Counted from the stretch's first letter, positions 23,902 to 35,757 are shown. The stretch is 64,000 bases of DNA from Proteles cristata cristata (GCA_017311185.1 JAESUZ010001746.1:980501-1044500), one strand, 5' to 3'. A program made the numbers and translations. The notes: generated by a model from the sequence alone, not told the origin.

Positions 23902-24584
23902 ACCGATGATAATGCAACTCTAATCCCCCCCATAAATCATGTATGGTTTTTACTATTGTACCAACATTCATTTTCTCTTTCATATTATATTCCAAGTTGA
24001 TTTTATGCAGTACAGAGGACTCAAATCATTTCCTGCTTCAAATAAAACTTGATGATTTTGTCGTTAGGACTTGTAACACAAAGTCAAACATAAAATTAAA
24101 AAAAATTTTTTTTCTCCTAATAAATGGGAAATTCAGCCTACTTATTTTCAATTGTCTGTGTAAGATCTCATTGATATTAAGTCTACAAAATATTGACAGG
24201 GCCAGCATTTCAAGAAAAATAGCAAACAATTAGTTTCTTACAGTAAAAGAAAATAAAAAGATACAGGGACAATCTATTCTCTTGTATTACTGGAATGCGC
24301 ATCCCTAGTGAACCACAGTTGGTCTCCTGAGAAGTTAATTTGCCCCTTAGTACATTAGCCAGCACAAAATTCTCTGCTTCTCTTTATTCTTTTCTTGCTC
24401 ATGAGAAGTCAAAAGACATCTTCCTTTAAAACAGGACATATATAAAGAAAGAAAAATCTTACATTCACTGTATTTTACACCCACCCAAAACATTGTTTTA
24501 AAACATCACATATAGTAGGTTAAATACTTAAGCAATCTTAAAAGGGGTCTTAACAGCCCTCCAGTCCCATTCAAAGTGCTTTTC
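23519..24584. other. Intronic sequence with a CA repeat
   Basis: It contains the CA microsatellite listed separately and an A-run at 23721-23740. Overlapping open frames at 23943-24233 on both strands are AT-rich and unrecognised. Confidence 0.45.
23851..23903 (+). repeat. (CA)n microsatellite
   Basis: Roughly 26 CA units with one interruption (CACAAACACACACC) near the 3' end. It has no attached SINE. Confidence 0.96.
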
Positions 24585-24598
24585 CCATTTATAATTTT

Positions 24599-24819
24599 CT
24601 TTTTTTTTTAATGTTTTTTATTTATTTCTAGGAGAGAGAGAGAGAGACAGCGTGAGCAGGGGAGGGTCAGAGAGAGAGGGAGTCACAGACTGAAACAGGC
24701 TCCAGGCTCTGAGCTGGCAGTCAGCACAGAGCCCGACGCGGGGCTCGAACCCACGAACCGCGAGATCCTGACCTAAGCGAAAGTCAGACGCTTAACCGAC
24801 TAAGCCACCCAGGCGCCCC
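24599..24819 (-). mobile_element. CAN SINE, young subfamily, 14-bp TSD
   Basis: Nearly intact minus-strand copy with retained CpGs (CCCGACGCGGGGCTCGAACC on the plus strand). The perfect duplication CCATTTATAATTTT lies at 24585-24598 and 24820-24833. Low divergence suggests a recent insertion. Confidence 0.96.
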
Positions 24820-24833
24820 CCATTTATAATTTT

Positions 24834-25599
24834 TCAACAGGACACTTGCAGGGATGCCTTTATTAAAAACAATAGTAGTTATTGATTTTTTTCCTTCTCT
24901 CTTTTTTTTTAAGCAAAGTAACTTTTATTTATTATGTTTTCTTGGCTGAGACCCACCATTTCTTCTTCAAGTATCAATTAATGTAGACATATTGGTCCCC
25001 CATGAGAAAATCGTTATTCAATAATCTCTACATGCTTTTTGTCATACACTTTTATCCTGGTCTTAAAAATGAAGCATGGATATTTAACAAGCAAACTTGA
25101 GGCAGTTTTCTCTAACATTCCCAGTGCATCTAGTATTATTTGATTCAAAACATGAGTCGAAGAGCAAATAAAAATTGACTTTTTTTTTTCAGTTTCAGAA
25201 TACAAACCCATTGAACTATTCCTTCAGTTTTGATGATCCATCAGTTAACACTACACTATTTTCACAAGAAATATGATTTGATCTGAGAAGAACTGCAGCA
25301 GCCTGAAATATATATTCCCAGAACGTGTCTCCAAGAGTACTATAGCCATTAAATGGCTTCCATAATGTCTGTGATAAATCTTAACCTTTAGTGAACAATA
25401 TCAGTTAAAGGCATCTCTTCGGAACTGCTAGTCTAGCCTACAGGTGCCCACCTGCTATGGAATTTTCCAGTTATAAATGTGGTTTGGTCAATCTATCAGG
25501 TTTTTTCAAAGCACTGACCTTAGCAATGGAAGGCTTTTTTTAAAATTTATTTTTTAATTCATTGTTATTTTTATGTAGATATAATCTTGAATGTCATTT
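24834..25599. other. Intronic sequence, nothing recognised
   Basis: T-runs at 24903-24911 and 25180-25189. No gene or repeat was called. Confidence 0.4.
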
Positions 25600-25775
25600 A
25601 AAAGTACAGATTTTGGGATTAAACTGCCTCAGTTTGGTGCTATGACCTTAAACAACATAGTTAACTTCTTTTGTGTAAAATAATATTGGCAGCTATGGGG
25701 ATTAAATAAGATAGTAAAAGCAAAGAGTTCAGTACAGAGTAAAAATTAAGCACTATTAAGCATTAGCTATTATTT
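25600..25775 (-). mobile_element. MIR SINE relic
   Basis: Plus-strand order GATTTTGGGATTAAACTGCC, then CTATGACCTTAAACAACATAG, then GGGGATTAAATAAGATAG corresponds to a reversed MIR (tRNA-side TTCAAATCC, GTGTGACCTTGGGCAAGT, GGATTAAATGAG). Confidence 0.65.
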
Positions 25776-26270
25776 CCTTCCAACCACTATGCTTATATTC
25801 TTGTCTCCAGTATTATCTGAGCCATTCTTGCTTCTATCACCAGGATTTGGTCATGGTTAAATTCTTGCCTTCTGTTTCTTCTTATGCCTAGTGTTCTGCT
25901 GTTCTTTTTATGCTCATATCTGATAGCCTGTGCCAACATCTATGTGCACTCCATAAATGCCACATGGAATACTGAGTCTGGATCTGCCTGATATGAAGTT
26001 ATTTCTGCAGACAAAATAAATCAAAGGATATGTGTAAATCTCAAGGAGACACAGGTGGGCACTTTACCTGGTTAACTTAGACCAAAATGCAAGGGAATAA
26101 TTCTTGATTCTTGCTGTAGCAACTAGCAACTCAGAATCAGTTTACCACCATGGTTCTTTCTAAGTATAAGGTGACGGAATCTCTGTGATTCAATGTCGAG
26201 TCACAATGTGCCTGTTATTACTGGCTGGAAATACTGCAGCAACCACGGGGACTCACATCTCTGTCATGTA
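25776..26270. other. Intronic sequence, nothing recognised
   Basis: No coding frame or confident repeat was seen. Confidence 0.4.
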
Positions 26271-26286
26271 GAAACAAAGATAATCA

Positions 26287-26506
26287 TGGAGCACCTGAGT
26301 GGCTCAGTCGGTTAAGCATCCAACCTCGGCTCAGGTCATGATCTCACAGCTTGTGAGCTCAGGCCTCACATTGGGCTCTGTGCTGACAGCTCAGATCCTG
26401 GAGCCTGCCTTGAATTCTGTGTCTCCCTTTCTCTCCTCTCCTCCCCTGCTCATGTTCTGTCTGTCTCTCTCTCGAAATAAATAAGCATTAAAATTTTTTA
26501 AAAAAA
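26287..26506 (+). mobile_element. CAN SINE with perfect 16-bp TSD
   Basis: Full plus-strand copy of the older sequence type (GAATTCTGTGTCTCCC). Perfect duplication GAAACAAAGATAATCA at 26271-26286 and 26507-26522. Confidence 0.95.
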
Positions 26507-26522
26507 GAAACAAAGATAATCA

Positions 26523-27290
26523 CATTCAATCTTTAAGTAATGGCCAGAATAATACAAAACTGTTTCTCCCATCATAAGTAGAAACACAATGTGCAATTCA
26601 TTTTACTATATTCTTCAACTTTAAAGTACATTTACACTCTGCTGAATACCTACTCAGCTTAAAACAAAGCCTGCCATAGTTCTCAAAATCCGCAGATGGT
26701 TTACTCAGACCTGTTTACCTACAGTTCCAGAAAAAAGAAATAATCAAAATTTCATTGACTCTCAGTTTTCTTTCTCCTTACTCAGTCATTGAAAATTATT
26801 ATTGATTACATGAATTCTGAGGAAAATGGGAAGTCATCTAATAATTTTGAATCTACTCCATGCAAAATACTGATATATCTAAAATACCTCACTCTAAAAT
26901 TTCTCTCACTTCATAAATTGGAAAACAAATCTCAAGAGATGTTCAATAACTTGGCCAACCTACATAGCCAGAAGATATGGAATAAAAATGCAGGGTTAAA
27001 TGACTCCACACTTTAAATTTTCCATCTTTAATCCTCACAGCATTCAGTAAATGATTACTCCAGTAATCACTGCAGTAAATGATTAAATCATAAAAGGCAG
27101 TGAAATATGCTATCTTCACTGCCCCTAAAGCTACATGAACTATTTTTAGCAATCTCTTTAACAACATCTTAGCCTTTGGGGATCTGATTGCAAAGTTGAT
27201 AATGAGTACGGCAGTCATTGCCAGTGGTCTCTCCAAAATCCATTTTCCTTACTCCTTATTAATAAAAACCTTGCATGTTAATACAATCTA
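26523..27290. other. Intronic sequence, possible MIR fragment
   Basis: The part at about 26880-27010 (AATAACTTGGCCAACCTACA, then AGCCAGAAGATATGG and TTAAATGACTCCACA) loosely follows a MIR 3' half. The rest is unrecognised. Confidence 0.4.
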
Positions 27291-27299
27291 TTATCAATG

Positions 27300-27760
27300 A
27301 GCTGTGTCTTGACTAGCAGTATGTGTAATTAAAATGCCCATCTCCCCATATAACGTGGAGTGGGGGTAGACATAGGATTCCACCGAGGCTAATGAGATCA
27401 ACATGGAAGAAGTGTTCTGGGCTTTTAGGAAAACTTTTAAATGGATAGACTCATCGGTATATACTTTTGCTGTTTTTCTTTCATCTTTCCTATATTTTTT
27501 CATCTTTCCCATGTCTTGCTGACACAAAGACTAGACATACAGAAGCTACTTTATGAGTTTAGAGAAGAAAGCAGAAAGCTTAAGATGATGAATTGGAAAA
27601 TCAAAAGGCAATTTTTGATTTTATCTTGGAATTGCTGTGCCGGACCCCGGATGTCCAATTCTGGACTTCTTTTTACACAAGAAAAATAAATCTCTACTTA
27701 TTTAAGAGACTATAGTTGGATTTCTATTCCATGGAGCTGAATCCAATTCTGACTTAGTAG
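27300..27760 (+). mobile_element. Ancient LTR-like repeat, family unresolved
   Basis: The 3' part (GGACTTCTTTTTACACAAGA, then AAAATAAATCTCTACTTATTT) looks like the polyadenylation region of an old mammalian LTR or LINE end that I recognise only in outline. No coding potential. Confidence 0.4.
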
Positions 27761-28078
27761 ATATTTTTCTTCATGCAATGGCATTTATGTTTGTAAAAAT
27801 TATTTACAATTTTTAGTAAGAATCACATCTATGTAAAACATATGTATGAAAGAGATTCTTAAACTGATTTAATTGCTTTGTAAATATTTAATTAATAAAT
27901 ATAACATGAAAAATACTCTAAACATTTTTCTTGAGCTATTTAATGTTGTTTTTTTTTCCTAAAAATACCTTATGCAAAGGAAACATTATTATGAACTCTC
28001 AAATAAATAATGAAACAACTATCTCGTAAAGAATTTTAAAAAGACAAGAAAACATAAGGGGAGCTCTTAGCATTTAAA
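27761..28078. other. AT-rich intronic sequence
   Basis: No feature was recognised. Confidence 0.4.
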
Positions 28079-28091
28079 ACACAGGATACCC

Positions 28092-28314
28092 GGGGCGCCT
28101 GGGTGGCTTAGTCCGTTAAGCGTCCGACTTTCGCTTGGGTCATGATCTCGCGGTTCGTGGGTTCAAGCCCCGCGTCGGGCTCTGTGCTGACTGCCAGCTC
28201 AGAGCCTGGAGCCTGTTTCAGTCTGTGACTCCCTCTCTCTCTGACCCTCCCCTGCTCACGCTGTCTTTCTCTCTCTCCTAAAAATAAATAAAACATTAAA
28301 AAAAAAAAAAAAAC
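28092..28314 (+). mobile_element. CAN SINE, young subfamily, 13-bp TSD
   Basis: The best-preserved copy in the window: GGGGCGCCTGGGTGGCTTAG head, TCTCGCGGTTCGTGGG with CpGs intact, CAGTCTGTGACTCCCTC signature, and an uninterrupted A-tail of 15. Perfect duplication ACACAGGATACCC at 28079-28091 and 28315-28327. Confidence 0.97.
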
Positions 28315-28507
28315 ACACAGGATACCCTCTGTTGCAAGTCAAAGACTTGAAGGTAGTGTTTTAATAATGCCATTTTCATTGTTTAACTATATTTTCTAAC
28401 AAAATATAAGACCTATATTTTAAACAATAATTAGACTCTTATTGCATTTATTCTCTATATCCATTGAATAATATAGTTAAAATCCAATCAAATTACCAAT
28501 TGTCTAT

Positions 28508-28686
28508 ATTTTTTCTTTTGTTAGAGAGGACACGATTAGTTAGAGGGAGAGAGACGGAGAGAATATTAAGCAGGATCCATGCTCAGCACAGAGCCCAACT
28601 TGGGACTGGATCCCATGGTCCTGGCATCACGACGTGAGCCAAAATCAAGGGTTGGGCACTTCAGCCACTAGGCCACCCAGGCACCC
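28508..28686 (-). mobile_element. CAN SINE, degraded, with TSD
   Basis: Short, diverged minus-strand copy flanked by perfect ACCAATTGTCTAT duplications at 28495-28507 and 28687-28699. The body has lost most of the GA tract. Confidence 0.9.
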
Positions 28687-28699
28687 ACCAATTGTCTAT

Positions 28700-30042
28700 T
28701 TTTAAATTTTTGTTTGAGCACCAGCACAAGTAATATTTTTGAAAAGTGCAAATATTAAGACTCTTTTAATATGTAATATTATATTAAATTTGGTCATACT
28801 TTTTACATGTCTTCATTAGCCTGGCAAAGCATCATGAAATAAAGTATTTCAGTAGCCTGTAGAGACAAGATTCAGTTGCACAGAAATACTGAAAAATCAG
28901 CATAATGAATGTTTTTATAAGCTCAGATTTCCTGATTAAAGCATGATTCACTGAAAACTATCTTGAAATGAATACAAATAGAAGCATTTGTGTATTGAGT
29001 ACTCTAAGGAAAAGTCAGTAATGTATTTATAACTTATTGATATTGGCCTAATTGGCCTTGTTTTGAACATTATAAGTTGTACTTTCAAAAATAATACAGT
29101 TGAAGAAAAATATTTAAACAAAAATGAGCTTTTGATTTAGTGTATACATGCCTAAGAAGTGACTATTTTTCATTTTAATGATACCTGTGTGGTTAGTAGA
29201 CATGAGTATCAAGGGGCATTACTGCCAGTCAGAAAATGGAATTTGTTTCTATAAATCTATGAATAACCCTTGCTTTATATAACATTTTCAGGATGATGCA
29301 TGTATATTACATATGTATAAAAAGAACTCTAGTCTTCACTTTTTCTCCAAATACTCATGTGAATAATACTTGAGTTGGGGAAAGAAGCAGAGGTTTATTT
29401 AACTGGAATTAGTAAATGCAATCAGCTTTCATTTTTAATTAAAATGTGATTATTTTTCTTGCATTGCTGTCCCATTAACAATCTGAAAAGCCAGTCATTA
29501 ACCCTCAAAGTAAATACTCCATTTATAGATCCAGTAGGCTGGAAGCTAACGATTTCATTCAATCATGTGTCTATTACATAAAGAAAACTAAGAAGAAAAT
29601 GTCAGAATAAACATTATTTTTGGGATTCAAGTTTTGAAATGGTTTCAATTGTATTCACAGTAGGTCATCTTTCTGAACCCTCCAGGAAAGAATCATTTCA
29701 TTGAATAATCTCAGTGTTGCATTGGCAGAGCTCACAAAGTGAGTAATTGACAAATACTTCAGTGAGGAAAACTACTTCTCTACAACATAGAAAATAAGTA
29801 TGGAGAAAAATAAATGAAGGAAGAATTTGAATAGTAAGTCACAGAACCCGTACTTGACTTTCTAGAAAAGTATTGTCCAACCAGCTCAATGTCAGAACAG
29901 TAGAGGACTGTCAGAGCAACTTTAATTCTTCTCTTATCATTCAAATAACCACAAATTTTCCTTAGCTGAATGAGGTATATGAGAGACATATTTTAGTTTA
30001 TTTTTTTTCTAATAAAGGTTTATCCTTATTAAATTTTGTAGA
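28700..30042. other. Intronic sequence, nothing recognised
   Basis: 1.3 kb of AT-rich DNA without recognised features. Confidence 0.45.
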
Positions 30043-30061
30043 CCAGTTTGATTCTATTCTT

Positions 30062-30283
30062 TTTTTTTTAATTTTTTTTTATGTTTTATTTATTTTTAGG
30101 AGAGAGAGAGAGACAGCGTGAGCAGGGGAGGGTCAGAGAGAGAGGGAGTCACAGGCTGTAACAGGCTCCAGGCTCTGAGCTGTCAGTCAGCACAGAGCCC
30201 GAAGCGGGGCTTGAACCCACGAACCGCGAGATCATGACCCAAGCGAAAGTCGGACGCTGAACCGACTAAGCCACCCAGGCGCC
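30062..30283 (-). mobile_element. CAN SINE, young subfamily, 19-bp TSD
   Basis: Well-preserved minus-strand copy with the GTGAGCAGGGGAGGGTCAG signature. Perfect duplication CCAGTTTGATTCTATTCTT at 30043-30061 and 30284-30302. Confidence 0.97.
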
Positions 30284-30302
30284 CCAGTTTGATTCTATTC
30301 TT

Positions 30303-31389
30303 AACAAATGCTGTGTCTGTGTATTTCTATATAACATAAGTAACACATCATCATAGTTATCGCTTTTCTCTTTTAGTTAATATTTACTTAAGACAAAATT
30401 AAGAACAATGAGTTGGCTTCCATATTGATTTATTTTTGGTGTCTCTTTCTGAAAGATGGATTTCCTAATCAATATATTCTAAACAGTTTTACACTACTTG
30501 GTAAATCATCTTCATCTAATATTATGTCCTGTTAGAAGCTCTCCCCATTCCCTATATTGCACCTTTATGTCTTTGCTGTGTTTGTCTCTTTACTACACAT
30601 TATATTACACTTCCACTATTTATACAGAAGACATTCTTATTACTTGACTGTGAGCCACTTAAACCTTCTTAAAGAAAATATTTCTCAATATTTATCTTAA
30701 TTCTGGGTACAAATGTTTGTTTTCTTTGTTTAGTTTTATGAGTGAATGAATGAATGAATGAAAGGCCAGTAGGGGGAAAAAAAAGATTTAGTCTTACTCT
30801 AAACCCAATTCCAAAAGTACATTGAGTATCTTTTTAAAATATACTATTTAAAGAATCAGGAAACATTTTCAGTTCAGAATTCTCTCTTTTTTTTCTCAGA
30901 ACCTCTTTTCCCCAGAACCTTGAAGTAGTGTTTTAGTTCTGGAAATCATGGTGATGCACTAAGAAGAAACAAAATGGTCCAATGCTGAAAAAAATCCCTC
31001 AAATTCCAGATTCTGATTCAACATACTTATCTTTTATCAGTGAATGAGAACTATAAACATCCTCATCAAATTGCCAGTTCATTTTTTCCTCCTTTCGTCT
31101 GATACAGCCACCTATTCTTTTCTTCCCTCTGTTTAATATCAAGCTGAGAACATATGGTTCTGCATTTTCATAAGACATCTGTCAAAGTTAATCCTTCTGT
31201 CACTGTTTTTGTGGTAACTGTCAAAACGGATTGTGAAGCCAACTCTTGGTGGGTACAATCCACAAACAGAACACTACAGGAGAAAGTGAGGGACTGTGCA
31301 TATTGTCGGCAATATAAATGGCTCCTATTTCACTTAGTAAAAGCTAAATCCTTGCAAGAGTCATCATTTCCCTCTGGTTTCTGACCCTC
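30303..31389. other. Intronic sequence with a (GAAT)n patch
   Basis: A short (GAAT)n run lies at 30743-30761. A 76-codon open frame at 31154-31384 is unrecognised. Confidence 0.45.
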
Positions 31390-31875
31390 ACAGCACATTC
31401 CCACTGCTCCCCTAACCTTAGCTCCTATTACTCTCCTCTTGCTCACAGGACTCCAAGCACACTGCCCAATACCTCACAGTGCATTGGCTGTTCCCTTGTT
31501 AAAGTGCTATTCCCAGATAGTCACACGGCTAATTCTCACTTCCTCCAGTTAATATCATTGCTCAAATTTCACAAAAATTAAATATATTTGCCAATCCTAT
31601 GTTCATTTGTTACATGCTTTCACTTCAAACACTCCTGATCTAACTCTGGGCTACTTGTTTTTTAATTAACGTTGGTCCCTTTCCAACATATAGTGTAACA
31701 TATTTTTTTACATGTTAACATGATATTCATGGTTTCTGTGTCACCCTTCTAGCTCTTATTTTCTAAGAGAACAGACGATATTGTCTGATTTTATACACAA
31801 ATGTGCCCCCAAACCAGAACAGTGCCTTGTTCACTGGGACTATTTAATACTTGTTGAAATAATTAATAAATTTAT
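31390..31875 (+). mobile_element. L2 LINE 3' end relic
   Basis: Typical L2 order: TGCATTGGCTGTTCCC, then CTCACTTCCTCCAGTT, TTGCTCAAATTTCAC, then ACCAGAACAGTGCCTTGTTC and TACTTGTTGAAATAATTAAT. Only 3' sequence remains, without open frame. Confidence 0.75.
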
Positions 31876-32054
31876 GGTCACTACTCGAGATTTTGCCTAA
31901 AGTATTTGAAATTGCACCTTTAGTCAATTTGTTCTCCTGCTTTCTACAGTGATTATTCTAAATGTTTCTGCTCACTTAGAACCTCCAATCCCATCCCTTG
32001 ATCTGAGTACCTTGATAAGATTATCCATGTGGTCAGCCTGGTTTAATCCAAAGG

Positions 32055-32245
32055 AAAAGTTTTCAGTCCTCTACACCATCCTTTGATGCTATTTACCATT
32101 TCCTCCTTGAGATATTCTTTTCTTGGCTTCTGAGACACTACACTGACCTAATTTTCCTTCTATCCATCTGATGTTCTCATCAGTTCCCTTTGTAGTCTCC
32201 TACTTTTCCACCTGCTGGATAACTTACGTCTGTGTTTTAGCCCAC
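32055..32245 (+). mobile_element. L2/CR1-type LINE fragment
   Basis: CAGTCCTCTACACCATCC, TTTACCATTTCCTCCTTGAG and TTGGCTTCTGAGACACTACA resemble the coding-strand remains of old CR1-clade LINEs. Frame is destroyed. Confidence 0.45.
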
Positions 32246-32279
32246 CTTTTCTTCTTAATAGAAATGCTTTTTCTAAACC

Positions 32280-32575
32280 AGTCAGAGAAAGACAAATACC
32301 TTATGATTTCACTCATATGTAGAATTTAAGAAACAAAACAGATGAACATACAAGAAGGAAAGGGGAAATAAAATAAGATAAAAACAGAGATGAAGGCAAA
32401 CCATGAGACTCTTCACTATAGAGGGTTGCTGGAGGGGAGATGGGTAGGAGGGATGGGTTAGATTAGTGATGGTTATTAAAGAGAGCACTTGTTGGGATGT
32501 GCACTGGGTTTTGTATATAAATATAAGTGAAGAATCTCTAAATTCTACTTCTGAAACAAAAAGAAAAAAAGAGGT
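32280..32575 (+). mobile_element. 5'-truncated carnivore L1, 3' UTR only
   Basis: It starts at GTCAGAGAAAGACAAATACC and continues with TGATTTCACTCATATG, ACAAAACAGATGAACATA and CACTTGTTGGGATGTGCACTG, the 3' untranslated region of carnivore L1. It ends in an A-rich tail (32559-32572). Coding sequence is absent through 5' truncation. Confidence 0.85.
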
Positions 32576-32589
32576 ACTGAGCTTTTCCT

Positions 32590-32789
32590 GAAGTCAGAGT
32601 TTTGAAGTGTAAGAGTGTGAGAAGACCTATAGAAGATGGCATGTCTCAAGGGGCCTGGAGTAGCTTCTAGTAGCTAAGAGAGTCACTGAAATGGCCTGCA
32701 GGAAAACGGATCTTCACTCTGCAGTGGCGATTAATTTAACTTTTCCAGCAGCCTAATTGATCTTTGAAAAAGGATCCTATGATCCAGAT
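32590..32789 (+). mobile_element. MLT1-like LTR, 5' part (split by L1)
   Basis: GCTAAGAGAGTCACTGAAAT and CAGGAAAACGGATCTTCA loosely match the middle of an MLT1 LTR whose 3' end appears at 33525-33692. The pair is read as one LTR opened by the L1 between them; similarity of this part is weak. Confidence 0.4.
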
Positions 32790-33506
32790 TAAAACACAGT
32801 TCAGCCGGTCAGAGTGGCTAAAATCAGCAAATCAGAGGACTGTAGATGCTGACGAGGATGTGGAGAAACGGGCACCCTCCTACACTGTTGGTGGGAATGT
32901 AAACTGGTACAGCCCCTCTGGAAAACAGTGTGGAGGTTCCTCAGGAAACTAACAATAGAACTCCCCTATGACCCAGCAATAGCACTGCTAGGAATTTACC
33001 CAAGGGATACAGGAGTGCTGATGCATAGGAGCACATGTACCCCAATGTTCATAGCAGCACTCTCCACAATAGCTAAAACATGGAAAGAGCCTAAGTGTCC
33101 ATCAACAGATGAATGGATCAAGAAGATGTGGTTTATCTATACCATGGAATACTACATGGCAGTGAGAAAGAATGAAATCTGGCCATGTGTAGCAACATGG
33201 ATGGACCTTGAGGGTGTTATGTTGAGCAAAATAAGTCAGGCAGAGAAGGACAGATACCATATGTCTGCACGTATGGGAGGATTAGGAGGAATTTAACAGA
33301 GGACGATGGGGGAGAAGAAGGGGGAAAATTGTGGGGGAGAGGGAAGGAGGCAAACCATGAGACTCTTGAATGCTGAGAACAAACTGAGGGCTGAGGGGCT
33401 GGGGAGAAGAAGGAGGGTGATGGGCATGGAGGAGGGCACTTGTGGGGATGGGCACTGGGTGTTAAATGGAAACCAACTTGACAATAAACCATTAAAAAAT
33501 AAAATC
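32790..33506 (+). mobile_element. 5'-truncated L1 with ORF2 C-terminus
   Basis: It opens in the ORF2 3' region (GGTCAGAGTGGCTAAAATCAG) and keeps an open frame ending TAA at 33294-33296. That frame carries the conserved LINE-1 ORF2p C-terminal landmarks [44 protein letters not shown] and YTMEYY. The reverse transcriptase and endonuclease domains are missing, so the copy is dead. The 3' UTR runs through a G-rich stretch (33300-33430) and GGGCACTGGGTGTTAAATGG to an AATAAA-type tail. Confidence 0.92.
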
Positions 33507-33524
33507 AGATAATTATTTAAAAAT

Positions 33525-33692
33525 ACCTCACAGTTCAACCAACACCTTGATTTCAGTCTGTTGAATATCTGATCAGAGGATCCAGCTGACTTGTGACTGG
33601 ACTCTTGATTTACCAAACTGAGAAGTAGAATGGGTGAGGAAAAAGTTGCTAGGTTTGTGGTCATTTGTTACACAGCAATAGAAAACCATTGC
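33525..33692 (+). mobile_element. MLT1-like LTR, 3' part
   Basis: CCAACACCTTGATTTCAGTC, then GGTTTGTGGTCATTTGTTAC and ACAGCAATAGAAAACC are characteristic of MLT1 3' ends. The expected 5' portion lies on the other side of the L1. Confidence 0.7.
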
Positions 33693-34034
33693 AATCATTT
33701 AACAGCTTGATTAATAATCGTTTACTTTTGTTTAACAATTATGTAGCTTTAGTAATAATTGCTGTGAGTTTCCTGAGGACAGGGATTATTCTTTATTTTC
33801 TTTATTATTCTCAATCACCATCAGAATATGTGGTATTATATAAATATTTAGTAAACAAATGAATGGTGGTAGTTTAAAAAATGCTTTCTTGGGATGTCAT
33901 TCATTCTCATAGTTTCGATTGTTATTAATACACTTAGATAATTCTCCAATCTCAACTTCTACTTTTAAATTCTAATCTGTTGAACATAAATATTGCTAAT
34001 AATTTAAATGTGACAACACTGAAGTGTTGAGTGT
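33693..34034. other. AT-rich intronic sequence
   Basis: No feature was recognised. Confidence 0.4.
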
Positions 34035-34049
34035 CATGTCTCAAGGTTT

Positions 34050-34251
34050 TATTTTTTAAAAAATGTTAATGCTTATTCACTTTTGAGAGACAGAGACAGA
34101 GTGCAAGCTAAAGGGAGGCACAGAATCCAAAACAGTCTCCAGAATCTGAACTGTCAGCACAGAGCTTGACTAGGGGCTGGAGCCCACGAAAGGCAGGATA
34201 ATGACCTGAGCTGAAGTTGGATACTTAGCCGACTGAGCCACCCAAGCACCC
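34050..34251 (-). mobile_element. CAN SINE with TSD
   Basis: Minus-strand copy with a short GA tract. The flanks are CATGTCTCAAGGTTT (34035-34049) and CATGTCTCAAAGGTTT (34252-34267), a duplication with one added base. Confidence 0.93.
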
Positions 34252-34267
34252 CATGTCTCAAAGGTTT

Positions 34268-35367
34268 AGTAAGTTGACCTATAGATGTAATATTTACAAA
34301 CTAAAGAATGAGATCTTCTACTCTGAGTCAGATGTTGATTTAAGGCTTTATTCTTTATTACCTTCATTAGTTTTCTCATCAGTCTTCTTCCTCTGTGTCA
34401 TCTGTAGAATGCGATCACTAACAGGCACTAGTACATAGGTTTTTAAACAGACTATTCAGACAAAAGGTTTTCACAGTAATGAGCTTGCATTAATTCTTCA
34501 GTAAAAGTTCGCTGTTATTATTACTGGTATTAGTATCATTATCTGCTTTATTTTCTTACATTATTTAATATTGGGAAAAATTGGCCTATGAATCCTAAAC
34601 TTATTTTGAAAACACAAGTAGCCTCAACAATTTGTTGCATTGAAAATCACATAATTTATATCAGAAAAATAAAATTTCAGAAAAATTTTTATTCTCAGAT
34701 CAATAAGGAAAAATATAATAAGATGGAGTATATACAGATAAATAAGGAAAGCAATAATAGTAACAAAAGATAAAACCTGAATTCAGTCTTTTTAGACATT
34801 AAAAATGAAGATGATACACACTGATCACAGATTAATTATTTCCTTTGCTATCCCTCTATTGGAAAAATAAGACATTTTTATGTTTGTACCGAATGGTATG
34901 CAGAATATAGAGCTGAGTGTCTGAATCATAAATACTTTCAGGTTTTTCTTAATACCACTGTCACTGGTAGGTTGAGAATCTTTAAAAAATGTGTTTATGG
35001 AGCTACAGACTAAAAATAGTTAGGACTAAGCAGGAAGCTAGGAGAAGGTGACCCGTGAAGTCAGAAATTCTTCCTTGATTTCGTTGATTTATACAAGATT
35101 CCACAGCAGCTGGGCTATAGGCTATGGGTTGGCTCCTTTGCAATGCCTGTTGGACATATTGTGATATCATATTGTGGCTTTTCTAGATTTTTATCACTGT
35201 TATTGTTCTCTGTTTATTTATGTTCATTTCCCAAGGAAATGTTTATGTGTGTGTATGTGTATGGTGAGAGAGAGACAGAGAGAGACAGGAACTGATAGAA
35301 TGATAAAATAAGGGCCAATGTTGACTTTGTATTCACTAACAGGCAAGCCCATGAAGGCTGAAGATAT
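34268..35367. other. Intronic sequence, nothing recognised
   Basis: AT-rich in its first half, with a GTGTGTATGTGTATGG patch near 35248. No feature was called. Confidence 0.4.
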
Positions 35368-35374
35368 TGTCTAC

Positions 35375-35570
35375 TTTTTTTTTTAATAGTTTATTTTTGA
35401 GACAGAGAGAGACAGAGCATGAGAGAGGGAGGGATAGAGAGAGAGTGTCACACAGAATCTGAAACAGGCTCCAGGCACAGAACCTGATGCGAGGCTCAAA
35501 CTCACTAACCCCGAGATCATGACCTGAGCGGAAGTTGGACGCTTAACCGACTGAGCCACTTAGGCGCCCT
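35375..35570 (-). mobile_element. CAN SINE
   Basis: Full-length minus-strand copy (plus-strand end GACTGAGCCACTTAGGCGCCC). The flanks TTGTCTACTTT and TTGTCTGCTTT resemble an aged target duplication. Confidence 0.92.
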
Positions 35571-35757
35571 TTGTCTGCTTTCTTCACTGTTGTTTTCTCA
35601 GCATTGCTATGTTCCCACCGTTCTCTAGCATCTTATATAGCGTTCCCTGGAACAACTATAGCGTTGACTCCACGATGGAAATGATAATGGAAATAGTTAT
35701 TAAAGCATTTAGAACTCTACCCATCATGTAATATGCAAGCTCTTTAAAATGCATTTT

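Noticed and set aside
32928..33296. 122-codon open frame as a host gene
   Set aside because: Its motifs are the C-terminus of LINE-1 ORF2; it is part of a 5'-truncated L1 without catalytic domains.
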